Shown here piece after piece: positions 1-8,182 of a stretch of 64,000 nt of DNA; position 1 is the first letter of the stretch; the number at the start of each line of letters is the position of its first letter. Source of the stretch: Roseimaritima ulvae (lineage in GTDB: Bacteria; Planctomycetota; Planctomycetia; Pirellulales; Pirellulaceae). Where the stretch lies: assembly GCF_008065135.1 (NCBI RefSeq), contig NZ_CP042914.1, forward strand, positions 806,001 through 870,000, given 5' to 3'. The translations under genes and the position numbers were made by a program. Below the pieces are notes generated by a model. The model had not been told where the DNA came from and ran no database searches. It saw nothing but the letters and a program-made list of their open reading frames with translations.

Positions 1-599
1 TCATCAGCCAAGGGGATGCCGGCAGCATTCACGCTGGGGTCTCCGTCGGTGAATAAGATGATGGTGTCAACACCGGGTAAACCGTAGGCCGCTTGCAGGG
101 CTTTATAGGTGTTGGTCATGTTTTCGGCGCGGAGCGTGCGGACATGTGCACAGGCGCGTTCGACGTTGCGATCGGAGTGTTCGAGCATGCGGTTCGGTTG
201 CCAGACGTGAGCCTCATGGTTGAAGCTGACCACGTTAAAATCTTCGGACGGCAACTCTGTGATTTTTAGGCAGAACTGATTGAGGTAGTGCTCCGGGATG
301 GCGTTAGAATCCTCCGACTCTGCCATGCTTCCGGAAACGTCGATGACGTAAACGACGTGCTTCAAGTTGCCTCCCAGGCCCGTTAAAGCTTTCTGAAGTT
401 GAGCTAACCGCTGGACGTTTTCTTGCGCGGCATCTCGTTCCGTTTCCGCTTGCTGCTGTTTGTGTTGTGCTTCTTGAACGATCTGCTGGCTTCGTTCTTC
501 CATTGCCAAGAGCAGCAACAGGGTCCCCCCCAACGCGCAGGAAATGACGTCCAGGAATGACACGCTGAAGACTTGAACGTCGCGGCCTCGTATTCGCAT
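1..599 (-). CDS. VWA-domain protein with N-terminal membrane anchor, partial
   Basis: The C-terminal part lies beyond the left edge; about 199 codons are visible from the ATG at 599. Residues 1-35 hold the planctomycete SFLDVISCALGG motif followed by one hydrophobic helix of mostly Leu. Residues 36-75 look like a Gln/Glu-rich coiled coil. A von Willebrand factor A domain starts near residue 82 with the MIDAS motif DVSGSM, and a later FTDGDP fits the second metal-site strand. The topology (short N-terminus, one TM, coiled coil, then a large domain) resembles MotB/ExbD-type stator partners with a VWA domain in place of OmpA. The ATG lies 3 nt after the stop of the upstream MotA/TolQ/ExbB gene, which supports a channel pair. 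The stator role is inference; the VWA call is firm. Confidence 0.85.
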   Translation of the reverse strand, partial: MRIRGRDVQVFSVSFLDVISCALGGTLLLLLAMEERSQQIVQEAQHKQQQAETERDAAQENVQRLAQLQKALTGLGGNLKHVVYVIDVSGSMAESEDSNAIPEHYLNQFCLKITELPSEDFNVVSFNHEAHVWQPNRMLEHSDRNVERACAHVRTLRAENMTNTYKALQAAYGLPGVDTIILFTDGDPSVNAAGIPLAD

Positions 600-602
600 C
601 CG

Positions 603-1415
603 TTACTCCTTCTTGATGTGCATGCGGTGAACGAATCTTTTCATACATGCTTCCAGCACGCGGACCAGCAAAGAGTCTTCGTCTGCTTGGACCCGATGGA
701 CGAAATACATCAGGATCAAACTCAATACCAAGGCTACGAATGTGGTGTCGAAGGCGGTACTTAGGTGACCCGCCGCAGCGGAGATTAGCGACTCTCCTTC
801 CGCGTCCTGGCCAAACACACCCATAGCTTCGCCAATGCCCATCACGGTGCCCACAAAACCGATCGAGGGAATGGCCCAGGCCAAGTATCGAATGGTTGCG
901 TACTGCGATTCCGTTTCTGCCTGAATGATTTCCGCATGGGACTCGAGCGCTGCGCTAACGTCCTCAGCCGACCAATTCGCTCGGGCTCGCTGCAAGGCGG
1001 TTCCTAATAGGAGGTTGATCATCGACGGATCCGTCTGGTTGGGTTGGTTCATGGCTTGACGCAACTGCAACGCATCTTCTGGCAGCAACAGGGTTTGGTC
1101 ATCGGGGCTCAACATGGATTCATCAATTTTTTGGGACTGCACGTTCACAAACCGCCACCGCGCGGCCAGCGATGCCAGGGCGGCCCCAAATGCCATTAGC
1201 GTGAACAGGTTGATCCAGTGTTGCATCGATCGCAGCATGATCGGAACACTAGCGGGACTTGAGACGTTTTCGGGGCCCACCACCCATTGAACGCCCACGA
1301 ATTGAAATAGCAAGATATGCCCAATCACAAGCCAGAAGATTCCCCCGAGAGCAGCTCCGATCAACAACGGTCCCAGAGATGCGGGCTTAGGCGAAACGGA
1401 TGATGAGTTAGCCAT
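603..1415 (-). CDS. MotA/TolQ/ExbB proton channel family protein
   Basis: 270 aa. Four hydrophobic segments are visible, at about residues 14-38, 67-84, 172-195 and 222-240. The last two carry the family signature: IPSIGFVGTVMGIGEAMG, then a Thr-rich stretch (STAFDTTFVALVLSLIL). Known members form pentameric inner-membrane channels that use ion flow to power a MotB/ExbD/TolR-type partner. The partner here is probably the VWA protein whose start is 3 nt downstream. The gap to the upstream FHA gene is 76 nt, the largest within the operon. The function (transport, envelope work or a defence-type motor) cannot be read from the sequence. Confidence 0.88.
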   Translation of the reverse strand: MANSSSVSPKPASLGPLLIGAALGGIFWLVIGHILLFQFVGVQWVVGPENVSSPASVPIMLRSMQHWINLFTLMAFGAALASLAARWRFVNVQSQKIDESMLSPDDQTLLLPEDALQLRQAMNQPNQTDPSMINLLLGTALQRARANWSAEDVSAALESHAEIIQAETESQYATIRYLAWAIPSIGFVGTVMGIGEAMGVFGQDAEGESLISAAAGHLSTAFDTTFVALVLSLILMYFVHRVQADEDSLLVRVLEACMKRFVHRMHIKKE

Positions 1416-1472
1416 GTATCTGCTACAGTCGCAAAGAAGTTTGAGTAAGAAAGAAAAGCGGTTGTGGACGCT

Positions 1473-1510
1473 CTACTGGGAAGCAAAACGACTACTGGGA
1501 AGCAAAACGA
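1473..1510. repeat. Exact 19-bp tandem duplication at a stop codon
   Basis: Positions 1473-1491 and 1492-1510 are identical 19-mers (plus strand CTACTGGGAAGCAAAACGA). The stop codon (TAG) of the minus-strand FHA gene sits at 1494-1492, so the duplicated unit encodes the last residues RFASQ and the stop, then repeats them past the stop. It looks like a recent slippage product. Confidence 0.9.
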
Positions 1511-2946
1511 AACGTGGGCCCCGACTCGCCCAGTTGAAACTGGTCGCCGTTTTGAATGCGATGAATGGAGATGCGTTCGCCGTTGACGAACGTTCCGTTG
1601 GTGCTGTTGAGGTCTTTGAGGAAGTACTCACTCTTGCGTTTCAACAACACGCAATGTTCAAATGACAGTTCTGGGTACTTGTCGGATGGAAAGGACCATT
1701 CGGCTTTGGGGCTGCGGCCAATTAGCAATTGCGCCCCAACGACACGTTTCTCATTCGTTTCGACAATCGTAATTGCGGCGGGGGTCGGAACCCGTCCGGC
1801 TGCTAGGGAAACGGGAAGGTCTCGCAACACGGGAATCACATCCATCGATTCCGAGACTTCCAATAGAGCCGTCCAATACGCGCCGGTTTCCGTGTCGATG
1901 GCCTCGTACAAATCGGCGTTGTCCAGGCAGTTCGATTCGGTGGTGGCGGCACATAATCTCGCCGTGCCCGCCGCAACGGAGTCAAGAGAACAGTGGATGG
2001 GCTGGGTGCCTCCGCGACAGAAAGGCAGGCACCAGTCGGCAATGGGTAATATCAACGTTAGTTCGCCCCACAGCACAACGTCGATCGTGTCGGACTGGAT
2101 GTTTTTGACCAGGGACTCAAGAGCGCCGCGCAAGGATGTCGCCATGTCTGCGGCCATCTCCATCATCACAACGCCATCTAGGTTTCGTTGCAGGCGTCTG
2201 CCGAGCACCGTTGCATCGATAGTGGCCGTTCCTGAATGAGCCAGTTGGATGAACGCACGATCAACCGAATTCACAATTTGGCAATAGGCTTCCAAGTGTT
2301 CGCGTGGGTCTAATCGAAATTCGGAAATCATTTCCTCGGCAACCCAATCGATGATTCGTTTCTTAAGCTTCGCTCCAGAAATCGAATTCAATCGGACACT
2401 TTTCAACGGCGTCCAGCATTGCTCTTTAAGTTGGCAGAGGGTTAGCCGGGCGGGGCCACTGCCGAGTGAGGCGAAGATGCTCACGTCGCCGCAGAGCTCG
2501 GCATTGGTGCAGCAAATCGTTTGCCATTCGCGTACGAACATTGCTGGTCGAACGCCATTGCGAAAAACGGTGCCGAGTGTCCAGTTGGCATGCCCCCAGT
2601 CGTCCGGAATCGACATCGCGAAATCATTCGTCAACTGCAACGTTGACAAAATCGCTTGGAAGAACTCTGCCAGGATAAGCTGGCGATTATGGACGAGCCG
2701 TTTCGCTTCGTCATCAATGTCGTCTCGAAAGGAGGAGGCTATCGACCTGTTCATGGCCCGCTGATCATAGACGTCCCAGCCAACGGCGACGCCCGGTTGT
2801 GGACTATTCTGCTGCTGGAACAATGAAATCGCCGTGGGCAGGAACGGGTCGGTCTGACTTAATTGAATCAGTACCTGTTGATCGCCAATATCGTTTGTCG
2901 ACGCAACCTTGAGCATTTCCGATCCGAAGTCGATGCCGTAGTACAT
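1492..2946 (-). CDS. Hsp70/actin-like ATPase-fold protein with C-terminal FHA domain
   Basis: 484 aa. The N-terminus YYGIDFGSEMLKVA matches the phosphate-1 loop of Hsp70/actin-like ATPases, and VVLWGELTLILPIADW near residue 290 resembles their adenosine-binding stretch. The middle phosphate-2 loop is degenerate: FASLGSGPARLTL, where an Asp is expected at the first Ser. ATP hydrolysis may therefore be lost. Residues about 395-484 form an FHA domain with IGRS, SFEHC and LNSTNGTFVNGE, predicted to bind phosphothreonine peptides. It lies between the FHA-protease and channel genes in one operon with a Ser/Thr kinase, so it is a likely reader of that kinase. No TM segment is seen. Two neighbours encode other FHA proteins; only this one has the ATPase fold. 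Confidence 0.75.
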   Translation of the reverse strand: MYYGIDFGSEMLKVASTNDIGDQQVLIQLSQTDPFLPTAISLFQQQNSPQPGVAVGWDVYDQRAMNRSIASSFRDDIDDEAKRLVHNRQLILAEFFQAILSTLQLTNDFAMSIPDDWGHANWTLGTVFRNGVRPAMFVREWQTICCTNAELCGDVSIFASLGSGPARLTLCQLKEQCWTPLKSVRLNSISGAKLKKRIIDWVAEEMISEFRLDPREHLEAYCQIVNSVDRAFIQLAHSGTATIDATVLGRRLQRNLDGVVMMEMAADMATSLRGALESLVKNIQSDTIDVVLWGELTLILPIADWCLPFCRGGTQPIHCSLDSVAAGTARLCAATTESNCLDNADLYEAIDTETGAYWTALLEVSESMDVIPVLRDLPVSLAAGRVPTPAAITIVETNEKRVVGAQLLIGRSPKAEWSFPSDKYPELSFEHCVLLKRKSEYFLKDLNSTNGTFVNGERISIHRIQNGDQFQLGESGPTFRFASQ

Positions 2947-2961
2947 GGTGTGGAGCTCTCG

Positions 2962-4374
2962 TTAATGTTGTTCTAAGAGTTCGTGGAGCTCGTCAATACG
3001 TATGCAAAACGGCAGCACTCCAGGGTTGTCGCCGGCGGCGAGGATGCCACCTGCGAGGATGGCGACAACTTGCCCATCTTTATCAAAAATGGGGCTGCCG
3101 CTTGCGCCGCCCCGTTGGGCGCTCATGTCATTCTCGATCAGTCGTAGCTCTCCTTCGTTATCCTCTTTGTAAGAACAGACACGCACAATTTTTCCCACAC
3201 CGGTCCTGGGGATCACTTGTTTTTTGTCGGCCAAGTAGTCGCCTCTATTAAACACGGGAAAACCTACAAAGCAGAGGTCGGTTCCCGGGGACAGCGATTG
3301 GGCACGCGAACGAGAGGCAAGCCGCACCGGGCGAATTTTTTCGTCGTAGTCTTTAACCGTCAGTAGTCCAACATCCGGGTAATGTCTTGAGAGATCGACA
3401 TCCGCGTCGGTCGCATCTCGATAATCGGGATGGGTGATAGCCGCATCGATCGTAAAAACCAGCTCACCCGCTTCGCTAATCAACATGGCTTGTCCACCAT
3501 TTGCGAGCACCCGCTCGACGCCGCGTGTGACGTGTGAGTTGGTTGCGAAAGTTCCTTGCCGATCCACCAGGAAAGCCGTCGCTCGACTGACTTCATCTCC
3601 ATCCTGTGTGATGACCAGAAACACCGAACCCCGCCAGTCCGCAAGTATCTGCTGCGCATTCATGCTGCTGGGGCGTTGAAAGACGGCCAGCAGGACCAAC
3701 AGCAAGACCAGCAATACCGCTCCCAAGCCCGCGACGCCACCGACCGCAAACGCTTTCCATCTTTTCTGCTGGCCTTCCAGTTGACGGACCATCATCCTGG
3801 TGGTGGAACTGGATTGGTTTCCCTGTTCGTGCTGCTGGGACGTAGCGTCAGCGTGCCACCGGGAGGCCGGGGCAGGCGGCGCAGGACGCGAATCGGCAGC
3901 AGCGGGACTGGGGTGGGGGCGTAAGCCGTCCGCCACCACGCCGCCGCCGTGCTGGGTGTGTCGAAAGACGCTTGGCCTGTCGGGCATGGGAGTGATCGAT
4001 GCCGGCGGTGCTGCGCTGTGATCGACGTTTGGAGTGACCCGCAAGGGCGCATGTTCGGGGGCCCTTGCAGGGGCGGCGTAATCGAGTATCCGCAGGGCGG
4101 GCCCGGATTTGCCCAGCCGCACCAGATCTCCACGATCGATCGAGACGGTGCCCCGCAACGGTTCGTCATTGACGAAAGTTCCGTTGGCTGAACCGAGGTC
4201 CGTGACCTCCAGACCGGTGTCGCCGACGTGGAAGCGGACGTGCTTTGACGAGACGACCGATTGTGCGATCACCAGATCACAGGCGCGACTGCGTCCGGCT
4301 GTCATGACTGTTTGATCAAACGTTCGGTCGACTCGTGTTTGCGGATCTAGGCAGACTTCAAGACGCAGTTTCAT
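2962..4374 (-). CDS. FHA domain - TM helix - trypsin-like serine protease
   Basis: 470 aa. An FHA domain spans residues 1-98 (AGRSRACDL, SSKHVRFH, LGSANGTFVND). A Pro/Ala-rich linker follows (100-200), then one TM helix at about 206-232. The rest (245-470) is a trypsin/DegP-like protease with a plausible triad: His281 in TNSHV, Asp334 in PDVGLL, and Ser425 in GGASGSP. No PDZ domain is seen. This topology puts the FHA in the cytoplasm and the protease outside, so phosphopeptide binding could control proteolysis across the membrane (inference). The start ATG shares one base with the stop of the preceding gene (TGATG), which indicates translational coupling. Confidence 0.87.
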   Translation of the reverse strand: MKLRLEVCLDPQTRVDRTFDQTVMTAGRSRACDLVIAQSVVSSKHVRFHVGDTGLEVTDLGSANGTFVNDEPLRGTVSIDRGDLVRLGKSGPALRILDYAAPARAPEHAPLRVTPNVDHSAAPPASITPMPDRPSVFRHTQHGGGVVADGLRPHPSPAAADSRPAPPAPASRWHADATSQQHEQGNQSSSTTRMMVRQLEGQQKRWKAFAVGGVAGLGAVLLVLLLVLLAVFQRPSSMNAQQILADWRGSVFLVITQDGDEVSRATAFLVDRQGTFATNSHVTRGVERVLANGGQAMLISEAGELVFTIDAAITHPDYRDATDADVDLSRHYPDVGLLTVKDYDEKIRPVRLASRSRAQSLSPGTDLCFVGFPVFNRGDYLADKKQVIPRTGVGKIVRVCSYKEDNEGELRLIENDMSAQRGGASGSPIFDKDGQVVAILAGGILAAGDNPGVLPFCIRIDELHELLEQH

Positions 4375-5444
4375 CAGGGGAACCTTATGCAGAAACGTTG
4401 CTCACCAATTTGAAAGTGAGCTCGCATATCGATTTTTTTTTCTTTGATCGAAAGCCACGTTCCGTTCAGCGAATCCAGATCAAGGATATGCCAGCGACGG
4501 TGTTCGTCCATGTAAATACGAGCGTGTTTCGAACTGACCGTTTCATCATCGCCAATAAAAATGTCGCAATCTTTCTCACAACCAATTATTTGGTCGGTAC
4601 CGTTGAATTTGAACTCGCGGGTTTCGCCTTGGGGCGTGATGCGAATGATCGACTGCTTGGCTTGGAAATTCTCGTCGGGGTTTACTTTCTGCCAGCCCAG
4701 CGTTTTGTTGGACTGCTCGACGGCCTGTTCGGGCTGCGACGCTGCGCGGCCGCTGCCTTGAGGTGCCGCGTTAAACCGGTAGCGAAACGCACCAATGATG
4801 AATTCACGATTGTGCGGTAGTTTGCTGGTCTTGAGTCGCAGGTATGTTCCGTTGGTGCTGCCCAAATCGGTTAGGTACCAACTGTGATAGTCGTTCTCCA
4901 GGCGACGGGAAATTTTGGCGTGTTCGCCGGACATCAGAAGCTCGTGGGGCACGACGAAATCACCAGACGAGCGGCCGATAACGAATTCCGGACCTCTGAG
5001 CCGTACGACGTCTGCGGTTTGCATGTCGTCATCGAAAATGGACAGGATCGCCATCGGTGGTCGCAGCACCGGACGATAACTCACGGCCCGGTCGCGTTTG
5101 CCCTTGTCGGCCGAACGAACGTCGTCGAAGTAGGTGCCTGGCGCGATGGCTCCACGCGAGGGCGGGGAGTCTATCGATTCAGGCTTGGTGTCCCGTTCGT
5201 CGCCAAACCCTTCGCCAGAATCATCACCGAAGCTGGCGCTGGGGTCCTCGGGCTCGCCATACAGTGGTTTCCGATCCAACGCTGTGTCGGGATAGTCGAT
5301 GCCGGGTTTTTCAGATCGGGTCGCACCGGTTTGCTGGGGCGAGGCGACCGACGCGTTACGAAGATCGAAAAAGCAATTCATGCAAAAGTTTTCATCTTCG
5401 CTAACGGGTTGGCCGCAATGAGGGCATTTGTCTGCGTAGACCAT
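4374..5444 (-). CDS. Zinc-ribbon protein with two FHA domains
   Basis: 356 aa, apparently cytoplasmic. Cys7, Cys10, Cys21 and Cys24 (CPHCG, then CMNC) form an N-terminal zinc ribbon. A polar, Asp/Ser-rich linker follows to about residue 130. The first FHA domain (about 135-225) shows VIGRSSGD, SGEHAKIS and DLGSTNGTYL. The second (about 270-356) shows IIGCEKDCDI, SSKHARI and DLDSLNGTWL. Two phosphopeptide readers on one soluble protein suggest an adaptor that links phosphorylated partners. The gene lies 12 nt after the GAP1-like gene and overlaps the start of the FHA-protease by one base. Confidence 0.88.
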   Translation of the reverse strand: MVYADKCPHCGQPVSEDENFCMNCFFDLRNASVASPQQTGATRSEKPGIDYPDTALDRKPLYGEPEDPSASFGDDSGEGFGDERDTKPESIDSPPSRGAIAPGTYFDDVRSADKGKRDRAVSYRPVLRPPMAILSIFDDDMQTADVVRLRGPEFVIGRSSGDFVVPHELLMSGEHAKISRRLENDYHSWYLTDLGSTNGTYLRLKTSKLPHNREFIIGAFRYRFNAAPQGSGRAASQPEQAVEQSNKTLGWQKVNPDENFQAKQSIIRITPQGETREFKFNGTDQIIGCEKDCDIFIGDDETVSSKHARIYMDEHRRWHILDLDSLNGTWLSIKEKKIDMRAHFQIGEQRFCIRFP

Positions 5445-5456
5445 GGTGCTGCTCAG

Positions 5457-8156
5457 TTATTTGGTTTGCGAAGAGCGAGGTACAAGTAAATAGAGGGTCG
5501 TGTCTTCGACGGTTAAGGTGGCATGCAAGTTGAGCGGAAATTCAATTTCGGCGTCATGCATTGCCTGGGTATAGGCGATGGCCTGTTCGAGATCCGCTGG
5601 CACCGCTGGCACCGCTGGTGCCGCTGGGTCGGTCGCGTCCAGTTCGGTAGGTTGGGGCAGTAACTCTTTCAAGTCTTCCAGGTCCTTCAACAGTAAATCT
5701 CTGGAGGTCGCCGCGTTGGGTTTCTTTTTGGGCCCAGCGATATACCGAGTGCACTTGGCGCTGAGTTCGCAGGAGGGAAGTTGATTGCTACCGCGGTCAG
5801 ATGTTTTCACATTGAGCTGGGGAGGATCGATTTTCAATTCGGTTAGCGATTCCGATTCCCCCTGAATTGTTCCTGGATGGAACGCAACCGTCGCTTTCAT
5901 TGGCTTTCGCCAGATCTCAATATTTGCAATGAACTCAGCAGCCTTCTCGAGACGATTTTGTGAGTTATTCGAAAAAGGGTTGATGGTTTTTCTGGGAGAG
6001 TCTTGGAAGTCGTCCATCGTCAATGATTGCGGTTCATGGTATCGAAACGGCTGCAGGAATTGGTATTTACGCGTCAGCGTCACCTGTTCTGGTGTGGTCA
6101 GTTTGGCTACTAGCAAGTAATCAGAAGACGCAAAGACCATGCGCAAATACAAGCCGGGTACCTTGCAATCAAGTGTCAGGAGTCGCTGGCTTTTCGTCGG
6201 GATATACAGTTCGGCAACTGTGTTTTGTCCCATCCGCAACTCCCACAGATTTTCACGGGAATTGGATTGCTGAAAATTAAACTGATACTCACTCGGTTCT
6301 TGAGAGTAGGTGATGCCGCCGTTCCAGCATCGCTCTAAAGTCAACTCCAGCTTGTATTCGTTCGGCAGCGCTAACGAGGAAATCGGCAGATTGCGTGTGG
6401 ATTTGCGCGGAAACGGAAAGACGTAGTCGGCGGCTGCTCGCCCTACAGGTAGTTTTTGGTAAAGCGAGATTGATTCAAGAAAGGATTCGGCAAGCTGCTC
6501 TGGGGTAGCGGGACGTGCAGCCTCAGGCGTCCCACTGTCAGACGCGTCGGCTTTGGCAGGCGTGCCTGTTCCATCATTAGGCGTGTTGGGGGCAGCGTCT
6601 GAAGTGCCGGTGGCAGCGTCCGATGCAGCCATGTTGTCGCCGGGCGCCGTGGTGCTGTCGCCGGCCGTCGTGGCGCTGTCACCGGGCGCTGTGGCGCTGT
6701 CACCGGGCGCTGTGGCGCTGTCACCGGGCGCTGTGGCGCTGTCGCCGGGCGTCGTGGCGCTGTCACCGGGCGTCGTGGCGCTGTCACCGGGCGCCGTGGT
6801 GCTGTCGCCGGGCGCTGTGGCACTGTCACCGGGCGCCGTGGCACTGTCGCCGGGCGTCGTGGCACTGTCGCCGGGCGTCGTGGCGCTGTCACCGGGCGCC
6901 GTGGCGCTGTCACCGGGCGCCGTGGTGCTGTCACCGGGCGCCGTGGTGCTGTCGCCGGGCATTGTGGCATCGTCTGTCGGCGTGGCGACCGTGTTAATCG
7001 TAGTCGTTTCTTGATTTGGATTTGTGACGGGGGTGTTTTCTTGTTGGCCGAATCTGGAAGCCACGATGAGCGTCGCGGGGACGCACAGCAGCACGACCGC
7101 AACGAAGCCGATTAATCCAATGATTAACAGTGTTTTGCTGTCAGGCGACCTTGTCCCGGCCGGGCGATGACGTCCCGGTGGCGAATGGCCGGCCGTTCGC
7201 TGATCGGGGACGAGGTTGGCGATCGGCGGTTCGGCGGGCAGGCTCCCCTCAGGCGGTGGAGGAGGCGGCGTTGCCGGAGATTGGGGCCGCGTGGAAAAGA
7301 CTCGCCCTGGGGATTGGTTTGCGTCGAGCAAAACGCCGCTGCGGGCGGCGTCGGCTGCGGGGCCGTCGGGGCAAGGTTCCGGATTGGCAAGATCAAGGAA
7401 GACTCCATTGGGCATGCCGTGAGCCGCTTGTAGTTCCGGCGAGGTTCGCTCCACGAACCGCCAGTTGCAGGTGATCTGCGGAGGCAACTCGGAGTAGTTG
7501 GTTGCAAAAGTGGCTTTCCAGCGATCTTTTGGCGGTAGCAGTGCGACGGCTTCCTGTACCAATCGCAGCACGTCGGTATTTGAGTCATAGACCATCAAGA
7601 GCGGATGCGGTGCGCGTTGAAGAGCTGTTTCGGCGAGTCGACCGGCCCAGCCTGCGTCGCCGGTTATCTGTTGCCAGTACTGACAGCTTTGCGCGGTCAC
7701 CGTCGCGTCGGGTATGCGTTTTTCGGTTTTGATCGTTTGTGGTTCGCCGCCCCAGCTGCCGAGAAAAACACGCGGTTGCGACATTACCCAGGCGGGGCCT
7801 GCCAAGGAATGCTCTGCATCGTCTAGCACCAGAAAGTGGCTGAGTTTGCGAAGCCGACTCGAGTAATCAAATTCGGCGAGGCAAGTTTTTAGCAGAACGC
7901 TTTTGGATTCGCGGCGATAGTCAAACTTGAGATGGGCGAAGTTGGGCGGATTGACCCGCAACAGGTGTTCATAGTTCGCGGGCGTCGCCGCCACACTTTT
8001 ACCATTTAAAGTATTGTTGATGCGGTAGACGCTAAGGCTCTCAAGAAAGTTGCACTGGGTCCGCGGCATGCCCTCGGTGATAAGGACCGGGCAGTATCCG
8101 CTGGTGCCAGGGAAAACGCCCTCGCGAACGGACGTATAGACCATTTGTTTAGCCAC
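5457..8156 (-). CDS. GAP1-like GTPase-associated membrane protein with heptapeptide repeats
   Basis: 899 aa from a GTG start with AGGGAG nine bases upstream. The N-terminus (QMVYTSVREGVFPGTSGYC, then SVYRINNTL) resembles the GTPase-associated protein 1 N-terminal domain described from predicted bacterial conflict and signalling systems; this is recognition from memory, not a search. A TM helix lies at about residues 345-370. Residues 400-508 are about 16 tandem units of the PGDSATA type. Residues 560-899 form a folded-looking domain that I do not recognise. The topology suggests the GAP1 domain is cytoplasmic and the C-terminal half is outside. The next upstream gene encodes a kinase fused to a GTPase, which fits the GAP1-GTPase pairing. 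Confidence 0.72.
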   Translation of the reverse strand: MAKQMVYTSVREGVFPGTSGYCPVLITEGMPRTQCNFLESLSVYRINNTLNGKSVAATPANYEHLLRVNPPNFAHLKFDYRRESKSVLLKTCLAEFDYSSRLRKLSHFLVLDDAEHSLAGPAWVMSQPRVFLGSWGGEPQTIKTEKRIPDATVTAQSCQYWQQITGDAGWAGRLAETALQRAPHPLLMVYDSNTDVLRLVQEAVALLPPKDRWKATFATNYSELPPQITCNWRFVERTSPELQAAHGMPNGVFLDLANPEPCPDGPAADAARSGVLLDANQSPGRVFSTRPQSPATPPPPPPEGSLPAEPPIANLVPDQRTAGHSPPGRHRPAGTRSPDSKTLLIIGLIGFVAVVLLCVPATLIVASRFGQQENTPVTNPNQETTTINTVATPTDDATMPGDSTTAPGDSTTAPGDSATAPGDSATTPGDSATTPGDSATAPGDSATAPGDSTTAPGDSATTPGDSATTPGDSATAPGDSATAPGDSATAPGDSATTAGDSTTAPGDNMAASDAATGTSDAAPNTPNDGTGTPAKADASDSGTPEAARPATPEQLAESFLESISLYQKLPVGRAAADYVFPFPRKSTRNLPISSLALPNEYKLELTLERCWNGGITYSQEPSEYQFNFQQSNSRENLWELRMGQNTVAELYIPTKSQRLLTLDCKVPGLYLRMVFASSDYLLVAKLTTPEQVTLTRKYQFLQPFRYHEPQSLTMDDFQDSPRKTINPFSNNSQNRLEKAAEFIANIEIWRKPMKATVAFHPGTIQGESESLTELKIDPPQLNVKTSDRGSNQLPSCELSAKCTRYIAGPKKKPNAATSRDLLLKDLEDLKELLPQPTELDATDPAAPAVPAVPADLEQAIAYTQAMHDAEIEFPLNLHATLTVEDTTLYLLVPRSSQTK
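6633..6959 (-). repeat. 21-bp tandem repeats encoding PGDS(A/T)T(A/T)
   Basis: About fifteen and a half units of 21 bp lie within the GAP1-like gene. The units differ mainly at residues five and seven (Ala or Thr), plus silent changes, so the array has been homogenised but is not identical. It sits just after the TM helix, probably outside the cytoplasmic membrane, where it would form a flexible Ser/Thr/Pro stalk. Confidence 0.93.
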
Positions 8157-8182
8157 TCAATTGCACTCCCTAGATAGCATGC

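Noticed and set aside
1414-1665. Small plus-strand frame over the 19-bp duplication
   Set aside because: Antisense to two genes, no ribosome site and no domain.
6553-7014. Plus-strand frames with long Leu-Ser-Pro-Gly-Ala runs
   Set aside because: Shadow of the 21-bp repeat array of the GAP1-like gene; no start context.
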